A DNA stretch of 38,009 nt from Promicromonospora umidemergens (GCF_024171995.1 NZ_JAMTCT010000034.1:1-38009), one strand, 5' to 3'; numbered from the stretch's first letter, positions 15,787 through 24,232 are shown. Translations and numbers: made by a program. Notes: generated from the letters alone by a model not told the origin.

Positions 15787-16860
15787 CTACGACCGCTCGT
15801 GCTCGCTCAAGAACGTCCGAGGTACCGTGGACGTGTCCGCGAGTTTCAGAATGCGCTCTGTGATCTGTGTATCGACAGGCGCCACGTGACCAGACGGTAC
15901 CGACGGCCACGTGGGCTCCAGTCGCTGTTCGCCATCCTCGTCGACAGCCACGACCTCCAAATAGTCACAGGTCAGATCCATCAAGGCATCGGCACGGATA
16001 TCGACAGCTTGCGGCTCTTCCTCGAAGAACTCACAAGTCACTTCGGTATCCGACACATCGACGGCGGCGGCAGCCACATACTCCTTGAGGCGCAGGCTGA
16101 GATCGCCTCGGATGACCGAGCCCGACAGATCACCAATCCGAATAGTCAAGTTTCCTGGAATCGCGTGGTCGGGGAGATCGGGGAGCTCAAGGAGGGCCCC
16201 GCGCAAGTCGACGGCGTTCATGTCTACGCCATCGCTCTGGAGCGGTTGAAAGACCGCGCCGACCAGGCTCGCGTCCCAGAAGTAGGTGTTGTCCATCTTG
16301 CCGAGGACGAATCGGGCACCCGTCAGGTCGGTGCCCTGGAACCGCACACCTGTCAGGTCTGCCTCGGTGAAGTCCGCACACGTATCTGGGTCGACCGGCT
16401 GGACGAACATCTCTTTGCGGTAGTCGCCTTCATACAGGCCGGCGTTCTCGTCCGGATCGGCCACGCGGACGTCGCAGCCAAGATCCAGTCCAGACAGGTC
16501 GGCGCCCTTCAGATTCATCCCACGGAAGTTCTTGATCCCTCCATCGCGGGCGGACTCGCGAATGAATGTGACATTGGCCAGTACCTCCTGCTGCTCAGCC
16601 ATGAGCAGGTCGCTTGACCGCTCAGCCACCTCCCGCCGGTCATCCGACAATGCTTGCGCCGAGAAAATGGTCAGAGCCAACAACGCAGCGAAGCCGACAT
16701 CGATCGGAAGGGCGTACTTGCTGTGACGCAAGAAGCCCTTCCAGTACCCGGCCTCGTCATCGACGACACGAACCAGGACAGGCTCGGGTTGATTGACGCG
16801 CAGGGGAGTCCCCGATTGCTTTCGTTGGCCTGCAACGACAGGTGCGCTCCTTATCCGCAT
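15787..16860 (-). CDS. Membrane-anchored pentapeptide-repeat protein
   Basis: A protein of about 357 residues from ATG 16860; in-frame ATGs at 16929 and 16962 are possible, and none has a clear ribosome site. After a basic N-terminus come one hydrophobic helix (YALPIDVGFAALLALTIFSA) and a charged coiled segment. Pentapeptide-like repeats follow: NFRGMNLKGADLSGLDLG, then ADFTEADLTGVRFQGTDLTG, then DMNAVDLRGALLELPDL. These build a square beta-helix, usually for protein contacts or, in some families, DNA mimicry. The C-terminus is acidic. Similar helix-plus-pentapeptide proteins occur in accessory and defence regions. Function unknown. It sits between partial copies A and D of repeat R. Confidence 0.7.
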   Translation of the reverse strand: MRIRSAPVVAGQRKQSGTPLRVNQPEPVLVRVVDDEAGYWKGFLRHSKYALPIDVGFAALLALTIFSAQALSDDRREVAERSSDLLMAEQQEVLANVTFIRESARDGGIKNFRGMNLKGADLSGLDLGCDVRVADPDENAGLYEGDYRKEMFVQPVDPDTCADFTEADLTGVRFQGTDLTGARFVLGKMDNTYFWDASLVGAVFQPLQSDGVDMNAVDLRGALLELPDLPDHAIPGNLTIRIGDLSGSVIRGDLSLRLKEYVAAAAVDVSDTEVTCEFFEEEPQAVDIRADALMDLTCDYLEVVAVDEDGEQRLEPTWPSVPSGHVAPVDTQITERILKLADTSTVPRTFLSEHERS

Positions 16861-17057
16861 GTCGGTTCGTGCTGGCTGGCGGCCATGAGGTGTAACCCGC
16901 GGACGTCTCGGAACTGTCACAGGAGCCATCGTCGCGACTAGACGACTGGAAGTCCCCATCTCGACGCCGACTTCACCCAGCCAACCAGGGTGATCTGGAC
17001 GGTGCTGCCGAACAGTCGGAGGCCCGCCGTTGTCGAGTTGAGGACCCTTCCCGTACT

Positions 17058-17083
17058 TCACCAGCGCGGATACCGCTGTCCCT
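17058..17083. repeat. Repeat R, partial copy D
   Basis: The 26 bases TCACCAGCGCGGATACCGCTGTCCCT (positions 17058-17083) are identical to the middle of copies B and C. They include the short stem CAGCG...CGCTG. The right half of the repeat (GTGGTAAACC...) is absent. Weaker similarity to the region beyond B and C continues on the lower-coordinate side, around 16960-16995. The rest of 16861-17109 shows no convincing gene. Confidence 0.7.
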
Positions 17084-17109
17084 GCTAGGCGCCAGGCGGC
17101 GGCCACGAC

Positions 17110-17248
17110 TCAGTGCGGCAGCTGGTAGGTATCGGCGGGGTCGACGTCGATGCCGCCGATGATCATCCAGCCCTCGGGGACCTGCTCGAACAGGTCGTCA
17201 CGGGCCTGCTCGGAGGTCTCGGCCTCGGCGGCGATCTCACGGGCCTGG
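17110..17248 (-). pseudogene. C-terminal fragment of an unrecognised protein
   Basis: The minus frame reads SQAREIAAEAETSEQARDDL, then FEQVPEGWMIIGGIDVDPAD, then TYQLPH and TGA at 17110-17112. Composition and codon use look coding, but there is no start. The frame runs straight into the tRNA-derived sequence at 17249, so the 5' part was cut away where the two meet. I do not recognise the family. It is most simply a gene end left by integration or deletion at the attachment site. Confidence 0.5.
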
Positions 17249-17292
17249 GACTCATAATCGTTGGATCGTGGGTTCAAGTCCCACCTGGCCTA
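17249..17292 (+). other. 3' half of a tRNA-Met (CAT) gene: attachment-site scar
   Basis: The segment contains an anticodon loop CTCATAA (17251-17257), a 3' anticodon strand TCGTT, variable bases GGATC, a perfect T-arm GTGGG-TTCAAGT-CCCAC (17268-17284), the acceptor strand CTGGCCT and discriminator A at 17292. The 5' half of the tRNA is absent; the expected partner AGGCCAG is not upstream. Integrative elements using tRNA genes leave just such 3' fragments at the far end of the insertion. By that logic the inserted DNA lies to the left and the older sequence to the right. No integrase is in the window. CAT could also be a lysidine-modified tRNA-Ile. Confidence 0.8.
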
Positions 17293-18246
17293 CTCCTCAT
17301 CCCCGTCCGCAATGGCCTCTCGACGCTCCTTGCGATGGAGTCGGTCAGACGGACCAGCGGGCCGCGCAAGGTAGTCAATGACGGCCTGTTCCTTGCCTCT
17401 GAAGTGGTCGACCAAGCTGATGAATGTCTGCTCCGATTGCCAGCCACATCCTCCGCAGATGGTGGAGTCGAGCATCCCCACCTCCGGCTCATCGACCATC
17501 TCCACATCCTCATCGAGCCGGTACGACCCACAACGGGGACAGCGCTCCGGCTCGCCGTGGTCACGCCGATGGATCAGACGTCCCAGTGCCGACAAGTAGT
17601 GCGCCGTGGCGTCCAGAACCAGCTCCGCGTCATCTGGGGTGGCGTTCGTGTTGTGCTGAAGCCACACGCTCAGGTCCCAGGTCTTGTCCACGAGAGCTTT
17701 GATGTAGGAGCGCACGCGACCCTCAGCCAGTCGCTCGGCAAAGATGTTGCCCCAGCCCTTGAAGTCACTGACTTTGGGCGGGTCCTCGACCTCACCGACC
17801 CACTCGGCGGTCATGTGGTCCCGTACGACCGCGAGGAGTGCATCACGGCACTTGATGCCGACAGCTTGGTAGTCCTCAGACTCCCCAGCACCGTCCATGT
17901 CAGACAGTGCCTGCTTGAAGCGTCGCCACGCGCCGGACACCCGTTCCTCTTCTGCCTCCGGAAGCTCCGCACGGCTGCGTTCTGCCATGAAGATGCCGAG
18001 CCCGAGATGGAAGATGAGCGCTTGCTCGACCTCCGGAAAGTCATCCTGTAGGTACAGGTTGGTGGGGTCCGTGATGACCCACCAGCGCGACCGTTCGCAG
18101 TGGACGTCATACATGTCGTGGACCCGACCCATGATGCGACGGGAACCCACCTTCTGGACGAGCCCTGCCGGGTCGTCATGCGACTGGCTGTTGACGTAGT
18201 CGCGGATGGACCGCGCCTCGTGCTCCGGCATCTCGGGCAACCGCAT
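17290..18246 (-). CDS. Uncharacterised protein with C-terminal zinc ribbon
   Basis: A 318-residue soluble protein with a good site (GGAGAGG) before ATG 18246. The N-terminal part (RLPEMPEHEARSIRDYVNSQ) and the central helical region (GIKCRDALLAVVRDHMTAEW) look like proteins I know only as hypothetical ones from bacterial islands. Near residue 235 the motif CPRCGSYRLDED and a later CGGCGW form a Cys4 zinc ribbon. The tail (RPAGPSDRLHRKERREAIAD) is basic then acidic. Its stop codon (CTA at 17290-17292 on the plus strand) lies within the tRNA-derived segment. Function not known; nucleic-acid binding is a guess from the ribbon. Confidence 0.6.
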   Translation of the reverse strand: MRLPEMPEHEARSIRDYVNSQSHDDPAGLVQKVGSRRIMGRVHDMYDVHCERSRWWVITDPTNLYLQDDFPEVEQALIFHLGLGIFMAERSRAELPEAEEERVSGAWRRFKQALSDMDGAGESEDYQAVGIKCRDALLAVVRDHMTAEWVGEVEDPPKVSDFKGWGNIFAERLAEGRVRSYIKALVDKTWDLSVWLQHNTNATPDDAELVLDATAHYLSALGRLIHRRDHGEPERCPRCGSYRLDEDVEMVDEPEVGMLDSTICGGCGWQSEQTFISLVDHFRGKEQAVIDYLARPAGPSDRLHRKERREAIADGDEE

Positions 18247-18511
18247 CTCCTCTCCTCGGCTTCCGACCCTCTCACGGTGCGGAGGGATGGAGGGGCCGAA
18301 CCGGACCCCGGAAGCTCCGCAGCCCGCCCAGGCGCGCGAACGGGAGTGGTGATCTCGCCGGCACGGTCGGCTGTCCGCAGTGGAGTGGGCGAGCTGGACG
18401 ACGCGCCGCCGGGCGGAATGCTGTAGGGGGACTGCTGCACAGAGGGGTGACGACGGCACTCCGCTCCTGGACGTCGCCGACCTCGCCCAGGACGCACGGA
18501 GGATTGGGCGC

Positions 18512-18602
18512 CGGAGCGACTGAAGGGCCGATCTGCCGCCTCACCAGCGCGGATACCGCTGTCCCTTTTGACATGTGGTAAACCCTGCAATTCCGGCACA
18601 TT
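18512..18602. repeat. Repeat R, full copy B
   Basis: These 91 bases match copy C at 37200-37290 with three mismatches, in the same orientation. Features are a short stem (CAGCG-N7-CGCTG) and the block GTGGTAAACC. Weaker similarity between B and C goes on to the left of the 91 bases. The whole gap 18247-18660 contains no other supported feature; a short minus-strand frame starting MCRNCRVYHMSKGTAVSALV crosses the repeat and is shared with copy C. Confidence 0.85.
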
Positions 18603-18660
18603 GACGCGCATGCGCGGGTGGCCAGCCAGGGGAGACGGCTGACGTCACCTGTCCGTGTAG

Positions 18661-19958
18661 CAGGGCCGCGGCAAAGTCGTGTCTGCTGGAGCGGGGTTGA
18701 GGTGGTCTGACCTGCGTCTTTGCTGGTGAGACGGGATGCGCGGGTGCGTCCCGAGACAGGTTGGATCGGAGGTTCCTACGCCAGCCGCTGCCTACCTGCA
18801 GGAACACACCCGCGCTCATGTCATCGTCTCGCGCCACCGCCGTGGTGTCCAAGCCCGTCTCATCCGACGTTCTTCTGGTCGAGCTTCTGGCCGGCCTGCC
18901 CGACCCGCGCGCCCGGCGCGGACGACGTCACCCAGTTCGGGCGTTGGTGGCCGTGGCGCTGTGCGCGGTCCTGACCGGCGCGAGGAGCTTCACCGCGATC
19001 GCAGAATGGGCCCGCGACGCCGGCAGGATCCGGCTACGGCGGCTGGGAATGATGCGGCGGGCCGCGGACGAGGCCACGTTCCGCCGGGTCCTGACCCGGC
19101 TGGACCCGGCCGCCCTTCAGGAGGCCTTCGGCGTCTGGGCGCTCACCCGTGCCCGATGCTCGGGCGGGCGGCGCGTCTACGCGATCGACGGGAAGTCGCT
19201 GCGTGGCGCGCGGAAGAAGGGCGCCGCCCGCGCGTTCCTCGTCGCGGCCCTCGACCATGCCACCGGGACCGTTGCCGCGCAGACCGCTGTGGATACCAAG
19301 GGCTCGGAGATCACCGCCGCCCGGGTCCTGATCGGTCTGCTCGACCTGACCGGCGCCGTCCTGACTCTGGACGCCCTGCACACGAACAACGCCACCGCCT
19401 CCCAGATCCTGGCCGCGGGCGCGCACTACGTCTTGACCGTCAAGGGCAACTCCCGGGCGCTGTTCCGCATGCTCAAGGCGCTGCCCTGGGCCCGGATCCC
19501 CGCGACCACGACCACCGAGACCAGCCACGGGCGGCGCGCGACGCGCACGATCAAGGTCCTGGACGCGCCCGCGTGGATCGAGTTCATCGGTGCCGCCCAG
19601 GTTGCCCAGCTGCGCCGCACGGTCACCCGCAAGGGCAAGAAGACCGTGGAGGTCGTCTACCTCGTCACCTCCGCCGACGCCCGCACGGCGAGCCCCGAGA
19701 CCCTGGCGACCTGGGCGAACACGCACTGGTCGATCGAGAACCGGCTCCACTGGGTGCGCGACGTGACGTTCGACGAAGACCGTAGTCAAATCCATACCGG
19801 CCACGCACCACAGAACATGGCCGCCCTGCGGAACACCGCCATCGCGATCCTGCGCCACGCCGGCTGGGACAACATCGCCCAAGCCCTGCGCCATCACGCC
19901 AGAGACATCGACCGGCCCATCCACGCACTCCTACAGTCATGACTTTGCCGGGGCCCTG
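18661..19958. mobile_element. ISAs1-type insertion sequence (copy 2) with 10-bp target duplication
   Basis: Ends CAGGGCCGCGGCAAAGTCGTG (18661-18681) and, inverted at 19938-19958, CAGGGCCCCGGCAAAGTCATG match at 19 of 21 positions. The 10-base sequence GTCCGTGTAG is repeated exactly at 18651-18660 and 19959-19968, an undamaged target duplication. Total length is 1298 bases. Intact ends, duplication and transposase all point to a recent insertion. Confidence 0.95.
18818..19942 (+). CDS. ISAs1-family DDE transposase (copy 2)
   Basis: A 374-residue intact transposase. The start was placed at ATG 18818 (MSSSRATAVVSKPVSSDVLL); an ATG at 18761 would lengthen it. The first catalytic Asp is in VYAIDGKSLRGARKKG, the second in LTLDALHTNNATAS, and the Glu in HWSIENRLHWVRDVTFDEDR. 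The ISAs1 opening LLAGLPDPRARRGRRHPVRA is also present. The stop lies 16 bases from the right end of the element. It belongs to the same family as 12029-13258 but differs widely in the N-terminal third and in its terminal repeats, so it would not act on the other element's ends. Confidence 0.93.
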   Translation: MSSSRATAVVSKPVSSDVLLVELLAGLPDPRARRGRRHPVRALVAVALCAVLTGARSFTAIAEWARDAGRIRLRRLGMMRRAADEATFRRVLTRLDPAALQEAFGVWALTRARCSGGRRVYAIDGKSLRGARKKGAARAFLVAALDHATGTVAAQTAVDTKGSEITAARVLIGLLDLTGAVLTLDALHTNNATASQILAAGAHYVLTVKGNSRALFRMLKALPWARIPATTTTETSHGRRATRTIKVLDAPAWIEFIGAAQVAQLRRTVTRKGKKTVEVVYLVTSADARTASPETLATWANTHWSIENRLHWVRDVTFDEDRSQIHTGHAPQNMAALRNTAIAILRHAGWDNIAQALRHHARDIDRPIHALLQS

Positions 19959-19968
19959 GTCCGTGTAG

Positions 19969-20283
19969 TGGTCCCGTGTTCGCCGATGCCGGTGGCTGCG
20001 CCGGTGTTCTCGTCGGGTGAGGGCTGCGGTGCGTCGATGCGGCGGCGACGTGTCCGGGCGGGAGGGGTGCCCGCGATCCATCCAGCGAGCAATCGCGTCG
20101 GCGTCGCACACCTCGCGGACGAGCATGTCGTGCTGTCCGGTCATCGAGGTCATCGAGCCTTCAACCAGCGCGAGCAGCATCCCGGTGATCCGGGAGTCCT
20201 TCGACCTGAGCGATCGGCGTCACGCCTTGACGGGCGACCGCGATCACGTCACGACGAAACTCGGGTTGGTAAGCCTTGGGCAC
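19969..20283 (-). pseudogene. IS3-type orfA remnant
   Basis: From GTG 20283, preceded by GGAGG, the minus frame reads VPKAYQPEFRRDVIAVARQG, then VTPIAQV. This is the standard IS3-group OrfA N-terminus (the DNA-binding start of the transposase). The frame then shifts; one base over it continues KDSRITGMLLALVEG, a degraded match to the KDFxI...L part of the helix-turn-helix. The rest is no longer recognisable and is cut by copy 2 of ISAs1 at 19968. No orfB is present. It differs from the orfA at the left edge. Confidence 0.65.
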
Positions 20284-20427
20284 GACAACATCCTCCAGCA
20301 CCGACCTCAGGCCGGTACGGATCAGACGTCAACCATCCGAGGGCAGTCCCGGACGCGGCACTTCTTCGTGAACAGAGACTGGTCACGAAGCCAGCACTCC
20401 GGCCGGCCGATCCCTTCGGCGCTGTGC

Positions 20428-21012
20428 CTACGTCGAGGGGCGATCCAGAATCGACCGCACGGTCGCGGTGACGACATCGGCGACGTCTGCAGTCTTGATG
20501 CGTCCGTCACGGCTCTCCTCGGCGGCACCGTGCAGGACGTAGTGCACGACGTTCACCAGCCAGTCGATCGGCAGGTCCGTGCGGAAAACCCCCTCGTGCT
20601 GGCCACGGCGGACGAGTTCCTCGATCCGCTCACCCGGGCCCGCATGAAGGTCACGGATGCGGCCGGCGGGCAAAACGCCCTGGGCGGCAGCGAGTAGCGC
20701 CGCTGACTCCGCGACCAGCGCCCAGCTGGACGCGAGCAACCGGTTCAGGGCGCCTCGCGCATCACCGCCGAGGTCGACAGCCGACAGTGTCTCCTCGCCG
20801 GCCCGCAGTGCGTCGATAAGGGCGGCCTCTACCAGCTCCGCGCGGGTCTTGAAGTGTCCGTAGAGCGTCATCCGGCCCACGCCCGCGGCCGCAGCGATGG
20901 CGTCGATGGTCGCGTCCGGGTCCTCGCTCAGGCTGGCGCGTGCCGCGGACACGATGCGGACGATGCTGCGCTCGGCGTCTGCTCGCCTCCGCGGGCGGAT
21001 GTCGGTGCTCAT
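20428..21012 (-). CDS. TetR-family repressor of the adjacent MFS gene
   Basis: A 194-residue protein with the N-terminal TetR helix-turn-helix (ATIDAIAAAAGVGRMTLYGH, then FKTRAELVEAAL) and a helical ligand domain. Its C-terminus resembles the TetR_C domains of drug-responsive repressors (FRTDLPIDWLVNVVHYVLHG). It is divergent from the DHA2-type transporter at 21104, and two matching palindromes lie between them at 21028-21083, the classical repressor-efflux pump layout. The inducer is unknown. Confidence 0.88.
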   Translation of the reverse strand: MSTDIRPRRRADAERSIVRIVSAARASLSEDPDATIDAIAAAAGVGRMTLYGHFKTRAELVEAALIDALRAGEETLSAVDLGGDARGALNRLLASSWALVAESAALLAAAQGVLPAGRIRDLHAGPGERIEELVRRGQHEGVFRTDLPIDWLVNVVHYVLHGAAEESRDGRIKTADVADVVTATVRSILDRPST

Positions 21013-21027
21013 GCCACCCAGTCTATC

Positions 21028-21083
21028 TCGTACGGGAATATACGGGTTATGCTCACTCTTGTAACTCGTACTTCGAAATACGA
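21028..21083. promoter_or_regulatory. Paired TetR operators in the divergent promoter
   Basis: TCGTACTTCGAAATACGA (21066-21083) is an 18-base palindrome with only one mismatched pair. TCGTACGGGAATATACGG (21028-21045) has the same TCGTA-N8-TACG[A/G] layout, 38 bases away. One site is near each gene start, so both the repressor and the transporter are probably controlled. The pairing is seen directly; the binding protein is inferred. Confidence 0.7.
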
Positions 21084-21103
21084 CTTAGTCCATGGAGGAC
21101 GCG

Positions 21104-22501
21104 ATGACAACGAACGAAACCCCCACGGCAGCCGAACGGCAAGAGGCAGGCCATCCGTTGCGCTGGCGCATCCTGGGGTTCCTCGGGGTCGCGCAGCTGA
21201 TGCTGATCCTTGACGTGACCGTCGTGGCCATCGCCCTACCGCACATCGAGACCGACCTGGGCCTGAGCCGGGCGGCACTGACCTGGATGGTGAGCGCGTA
21301 CACGCTCACGTTCGGCGGCCTGATGCTGTTGGGCGGACGCCTCGCCGACCTGATCGGGGCCAAGCGGGTAGTGCTCGCGGGTCTGCTGATCTTCACGGCC
21401 GCGTCACTGTTGACGGGGCTGGCTGACTCCGCCGTCCTGCTCCTGGGCGGTCGCATCGCCCAGGGCGTCGGCGCGGCGCTGCTCTCACCGGCGGCGCTTT
21501 CGCTGGTCGTGACGCTGTTCGACGGCGAGGAGCGGAACAAGGCTCTTGGCGTGTGGTCAGCGCTGGGCGGCGGTGGCGCGGCCCTCGGCCTCCTCGTGGG
21601 CGGGCTGCTCACCGCCGGGCCGGGCTGGCCCTGGGTCTTCTACGTCAACGTCCCGATCGGCCTGGTAATCCTTGTCGGCCTTGCCGTCCTGTTGCCCCGG
21701 CAGAGCGGAGCCGTGCCGCGCGCCCGGCTCGACGTACTTGGCGCGCTGCTCGTCACCGCATCGTCGGGCGCACTGATCTACGCGCTCATCAACGCTGGAG
21801 AGGACGGGTGGCTGACGCCCGTCACCGGGTGGCTCGTGCTGCTGGTCGTCGTCGGCTATTTCGCGTTCGTCCTCTGGCAGCGGACCGCGCGTTCACCGCT
21901 CATGGACGTCGCCCTGCTCGCGCGACGACCGGTGGCGACCGGCACCTTCCTCATCTTGATGGCGACGATCCTGATGATCGCGGTGTTCTTCCTGGGCACG
22001 TTCTACTTCCAGCACGCACGCGGCTACGGCGCACTGCAGACCGGCCTGCTCTTCCTTCCGGTCGCGCTCGCCACGATGCTCGGCGCCAACCTCACCGGCC
22101 GTGCCATTGCCCGGCTCGGAGCGCGCGCCCTGGCGGTGACTGGCCTGCTCGTCGCGGCGATCGGCCTGGCCGTGCCCGCGCTCTGGACGGAACCCGTCGC
22201 GGTGACCGTGGGCGTCGCGATCGCGGGCGCCGGGACCGGCGCGCTATATGTCGTCGCCTCGGCGACCGCTCTCGGTCAGGTCGCGCCCCACGAGGCCGGT
22301 GTCGCCTCAGGTCTGGTGAGCACCTTCCACGAGTTCGGTGCGTCCATCGGAGCCGCGGTCGTGTCCAGCGTCGCGGCGGCCAGTCTTGTCGGAGACACCC
22401 TCACCGGGTTCACGAACGGCTTCGTCGTGATGGCATTCGTTGCGAGCGGCGGGGCGCTGGTGGCCGCTGCGCTAACGCCCGGCCGCCCCGCCACCCACTG
22501 A
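21104..22501 (+). CDS. MFS multidrug transporter, DHA2 (14-helix) type
   Basis: A 465-residue transporter; ATG 21104 was chosen over ATG 21092 because GGAGG lies five bases before it. DHA2/EmrB-QacA motifs are visible: LDVTVVAIALPHIETDLGLS in helix 1 (motif D1), the loop motif GGRLADLIGAKRVVLAG (motif A), and motif C in helix 5 near LGGGGAALGLLVGGLLTAGP with GWPWVFYVNVPIG. It probably exports drugs or cationic dyes by proton antiport, under the divergent TetR. No neighbouring gene hints at the substrate. Confidence 0.88.
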   Translation: MTTNETPTAAERQEAGHPLRWRILGFLGVAQLMLILDVTVVAIALPHIETDLGLSRAALTWMVSAYTLTFGGLMLLGGRLADLIGAKRVVLAGLLIFTAASLLTGLADSAVLLLGGRIAQGVGAALLSPAALSLVVTLFDGEERNKALGVWSALGGGGAALGLLVGGLLTAGPGWPWVFYVNVPIGLVILVGLAVLLPRQSGAVPRARLDVLGALLVTASSGALIYALINAGEDGWLTPVTGWLVLLVVVGYFAFVLWQRTARSPLMDVALLARRPVATGTFLILMATILMIAVFFLGTFYFQHARGYGALQTGLLFLPVALATMLGANLTGRAIARLGARALAVTGLLVAAIGLAVPALWTEPVAVTVGVAIAGAGTGALYVVASATALGQVAPHEAGVASGLVSTFHEFGASIGAAVVSSVAAASLVGDTLTGFTNGFVVMAFVASGGALVAAALTPGRPATH

Positions 22502-22506
22502 GCGAT

Positions 22507-22791
22507 AACGCTCGTCGTCGGGCACGTTCCTGACCATCCTCCTGCGGCGCGAGCTCGCGGTCATCAACCGGATCGCGTCGCAGGAAGACCGCGGCTTGTT
22601 CGGCGCGCAGAGCTTCACCCAGCTGGATGGGTTCGTCGGCCCCGGTCTTGGTGGCGTGCTGCTGTCCACCTGGAACGGCACGGTCATGTTCCTCGGTGCA
22701 GGCTCCCTCGACCCTCCTCAGCACGGCGTTCACGCTGCTGGTCGCCCGGGGCACGCCCGGTCTGATTTGCCGCGCTGAAGTCAGTCCGTGA
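22507..22791 (+). pseudogene. MFS transporter C-terminal remnant
   Basis: The plus frame reads LLRRELAVINRIASQEDRGL, then FGAQSFTQLDGFVGPGLGGV, then LLSTWNGTVMFLGAGS, the end of an MFS protein. The reading then shifts; in another frame it goes on STLLSTAFTLLVARGTPG, the last helix. There is no start and the helix is broken by the shift, so it is a decayed gene. It is not part of the intact transporter just upstream and probably marks a deletion. Its end overlaps the end of the convergent copC-copD gene. Confidence 0.65.
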
Positions 22792-24214
22792 CGGACGCCG
22801 CGACCAGCCAGGCCGTGATCAGCACGATCACCACCATCAGCGAGGTTTCCCGGATGGCGCTGCGGCGCAGCAAGTTGCCCGCCTTGCGGGCGCTGCGCTG
22901 CCGGAACCGCCGGGACTCGAGGCGGGGCACGACCCGGAAGTGGCTGTACGCCCCGATCGCCCCGACCACCAAGACGACGCCCACCTTGGCGAGCAGGAGG
23001 ATTCCCCAGGCGCTCTCCCAGAGCTGCTCCGGACGGTCGACGATCTCGACCGCCAGCACCACGCCGGCGGCGCCCACCACGGCGACGGCCACGGCCGCGA
23101 CGACGGAGAACCGGGCGCCGATCAGCGCGGCATCCAGGGCCCGGCCGTCACGGCTGCGGCGGCGCAGCAGGATCCACATCGCGACGACGCCACCCACCCA
23201 CGTGGCTGCGGCCGCGAGGTGCGCGACGTCGGCGCTCACGACCAGCCAGCGCGGCTCGGCGGTGTTGCTGTGACCGCCGAGCACGTGCCCGGCGCCCACG
23301 AGCACGCCGCCGAGGATCGCGAGCCACGAGCCCGGCACGGTGCGCCGGGCGCCGGCCGCGATCGCCACAGCGCCGACGGCCTGCAGACCGAGGGCCCAGC
23401 GGGTGGTGCCGGTGAGCGAGTCCGCGATCGCGGAGGGCGAGACTGCGGCGGCGAGGTCGCCGTGCGCCAGGTGCACGGAACCAGCGGCGACGTGGATGAC
23501 GAGACCGCCCAGGATCAGCAGGCCCGCCCCGCGGACCACCCGGAGCACGACGGGGACATCCTCCCGGTCCTCCGCGCGCAGCACGAGAGCGGCGAACGCC
23601 AGAGCGCCGGCGCCGACCAGCGCGCCCCAGAGGGCGGCAGCGCTGCCCAGACGCGCGACGGCCTGCGCGGCGTTGCTCGCCGGGCTGTCCATCGCCATGG
23701 CATCGTGGTCCATCCCGTCCATGTTGCCCATGTCGTGGGCGCCGTGCGGGCCGTCGGTGTGCTCATCGCCGGTGTCCTCGGACTGCTCCTCGGGAGCGGC
23801 GGACTCGCTCGGGGCGGGACCCGCGCCGGCGACGGTGAAGCCGAAGGTGCCCTCCAGCGGGTGGCCGTCCTGGGCGGCAGCCGTCCAGGTCACCGTGTAG
23901 TCGCCGGCGGCCAGCGGTTCGCGCGGTGTCGCCACGAGGACGAGGCCGCCCTCCGCGGAGGCGACGTCGGCCGCGACCGTGCCGGCGGGGCCGACGACGA
24001 CAATTCCGTCGCCGAGCGGCGTCACCGGGAGCGTGAACCTCAGCGCGACCTCGGCGACGGGGACGTCGGAGGTCGAGCCGGCGGCGGGCACCGTCGACTC
24101 GAGCTTGGTGTGGGCGGAGGCGAACGGGGCGCACCACGTCGCGAGCACGAACGCCGCGAGCAGGCCGACGACCAGCCGGGCCGAGGCGCGCGTGACCCTG
24201 GAGGGTCGGACCAT
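22781..24214 (-). CDS. copCD: CopC-CopD fusion (YcnJ-like) copper membrane protein
   Basis: A 477-residue protein starting at ATG 24214 behind GAGGAG. A signal peptide ends at FASAHTKLES, giving the CopC N-terminal His. The CopC domain (to about 130) ends AAAQDGHPLEGTFGFTV with a second ligand His. A Met/His/Asp-rich linker follows (HTDGPHGAHDMGNMDGMDHD). The C-terminal CopD domain has about eight helices with conserved His in GGLVIHVAAGSVHLAHGDLA and VSADVAHLAAAATWVGG. Such fusions take up or hand over copper across the membrane. It is the last gene of the copper operon, after DUF305, with a strong hairpin between. Confidence 0.9.
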   Translation of the reverse strand: MVRPSRVTRASARLVVGLLAAFVLATWCAPFASAHTKLESTVPAAGSTSDVPVAEVALRFTLPVTPLGDGIVVVGPAGTVAADVASAEGGLVLVATPREPLAAGDYTVTWTAAAQDGHPLEGTFGFTVAGAGPAPSESAAPEEQSEDTGDEHTDGPHGAHDMGNMDGMDHDAMAMDSPASNAAQAVARLGSAAALWGALVGAGALAFAALVLRAEDREDVPVVLRVVRGAGLLILGGLVIHVAAGSVHLAHGDLAAAVSPSAIADSLTGTTRWALGLQAVGAVAIAAGARRTVPGSWLAILGGVLVGAGHVLGGHSNTAEPRWLVVSADVAHLAAAATWVGGVVAMWILLRRRSRDGRALDAALIGARFSVVAAVAVAVVGAAGVVLAVEIVDRPEQLWESAWGILLLAKVGVVLVVGAIGAYSHFRVVPRLESRRFRQRSARKAGNLLRRSAIRETSLMVVIVLITAWLVAASVTD

Positions 24215-24232
24215 GAAGGACTCCTCACGAGC

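Noticed and set aside
16861-17106. An 82-residue N-terminal extension of the pentapeptide protein up to 17106
   Set aside because: The extra part lies over partial repeat D and reads like translated repeat sequence; later ATGs are more plausible starts.
17249-17292. A functional tRNA gene
   Set aside because: Only the 3' half is present; no D-arm or 5' acceptor strand precedes it, and protein-coding sequence abuts it.
18272-18601. Short minus-strand ORF starting MCRNCRVYHMSKG over repeat R, also present in copy C
   Set aside because: Shared residues follow from the shared repeat DNA. The frames diverge after about 30 residues and no family or ribosome site supports a gene.
20428-22791. The MFS remnant at 22507-22791 as a continuation of the transporter ending at 22501
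   Set aside because: The upstream transporter already has all its helices and a proper end. The remnant resembles the end of a different MFS subgroup and has its own frameshift.
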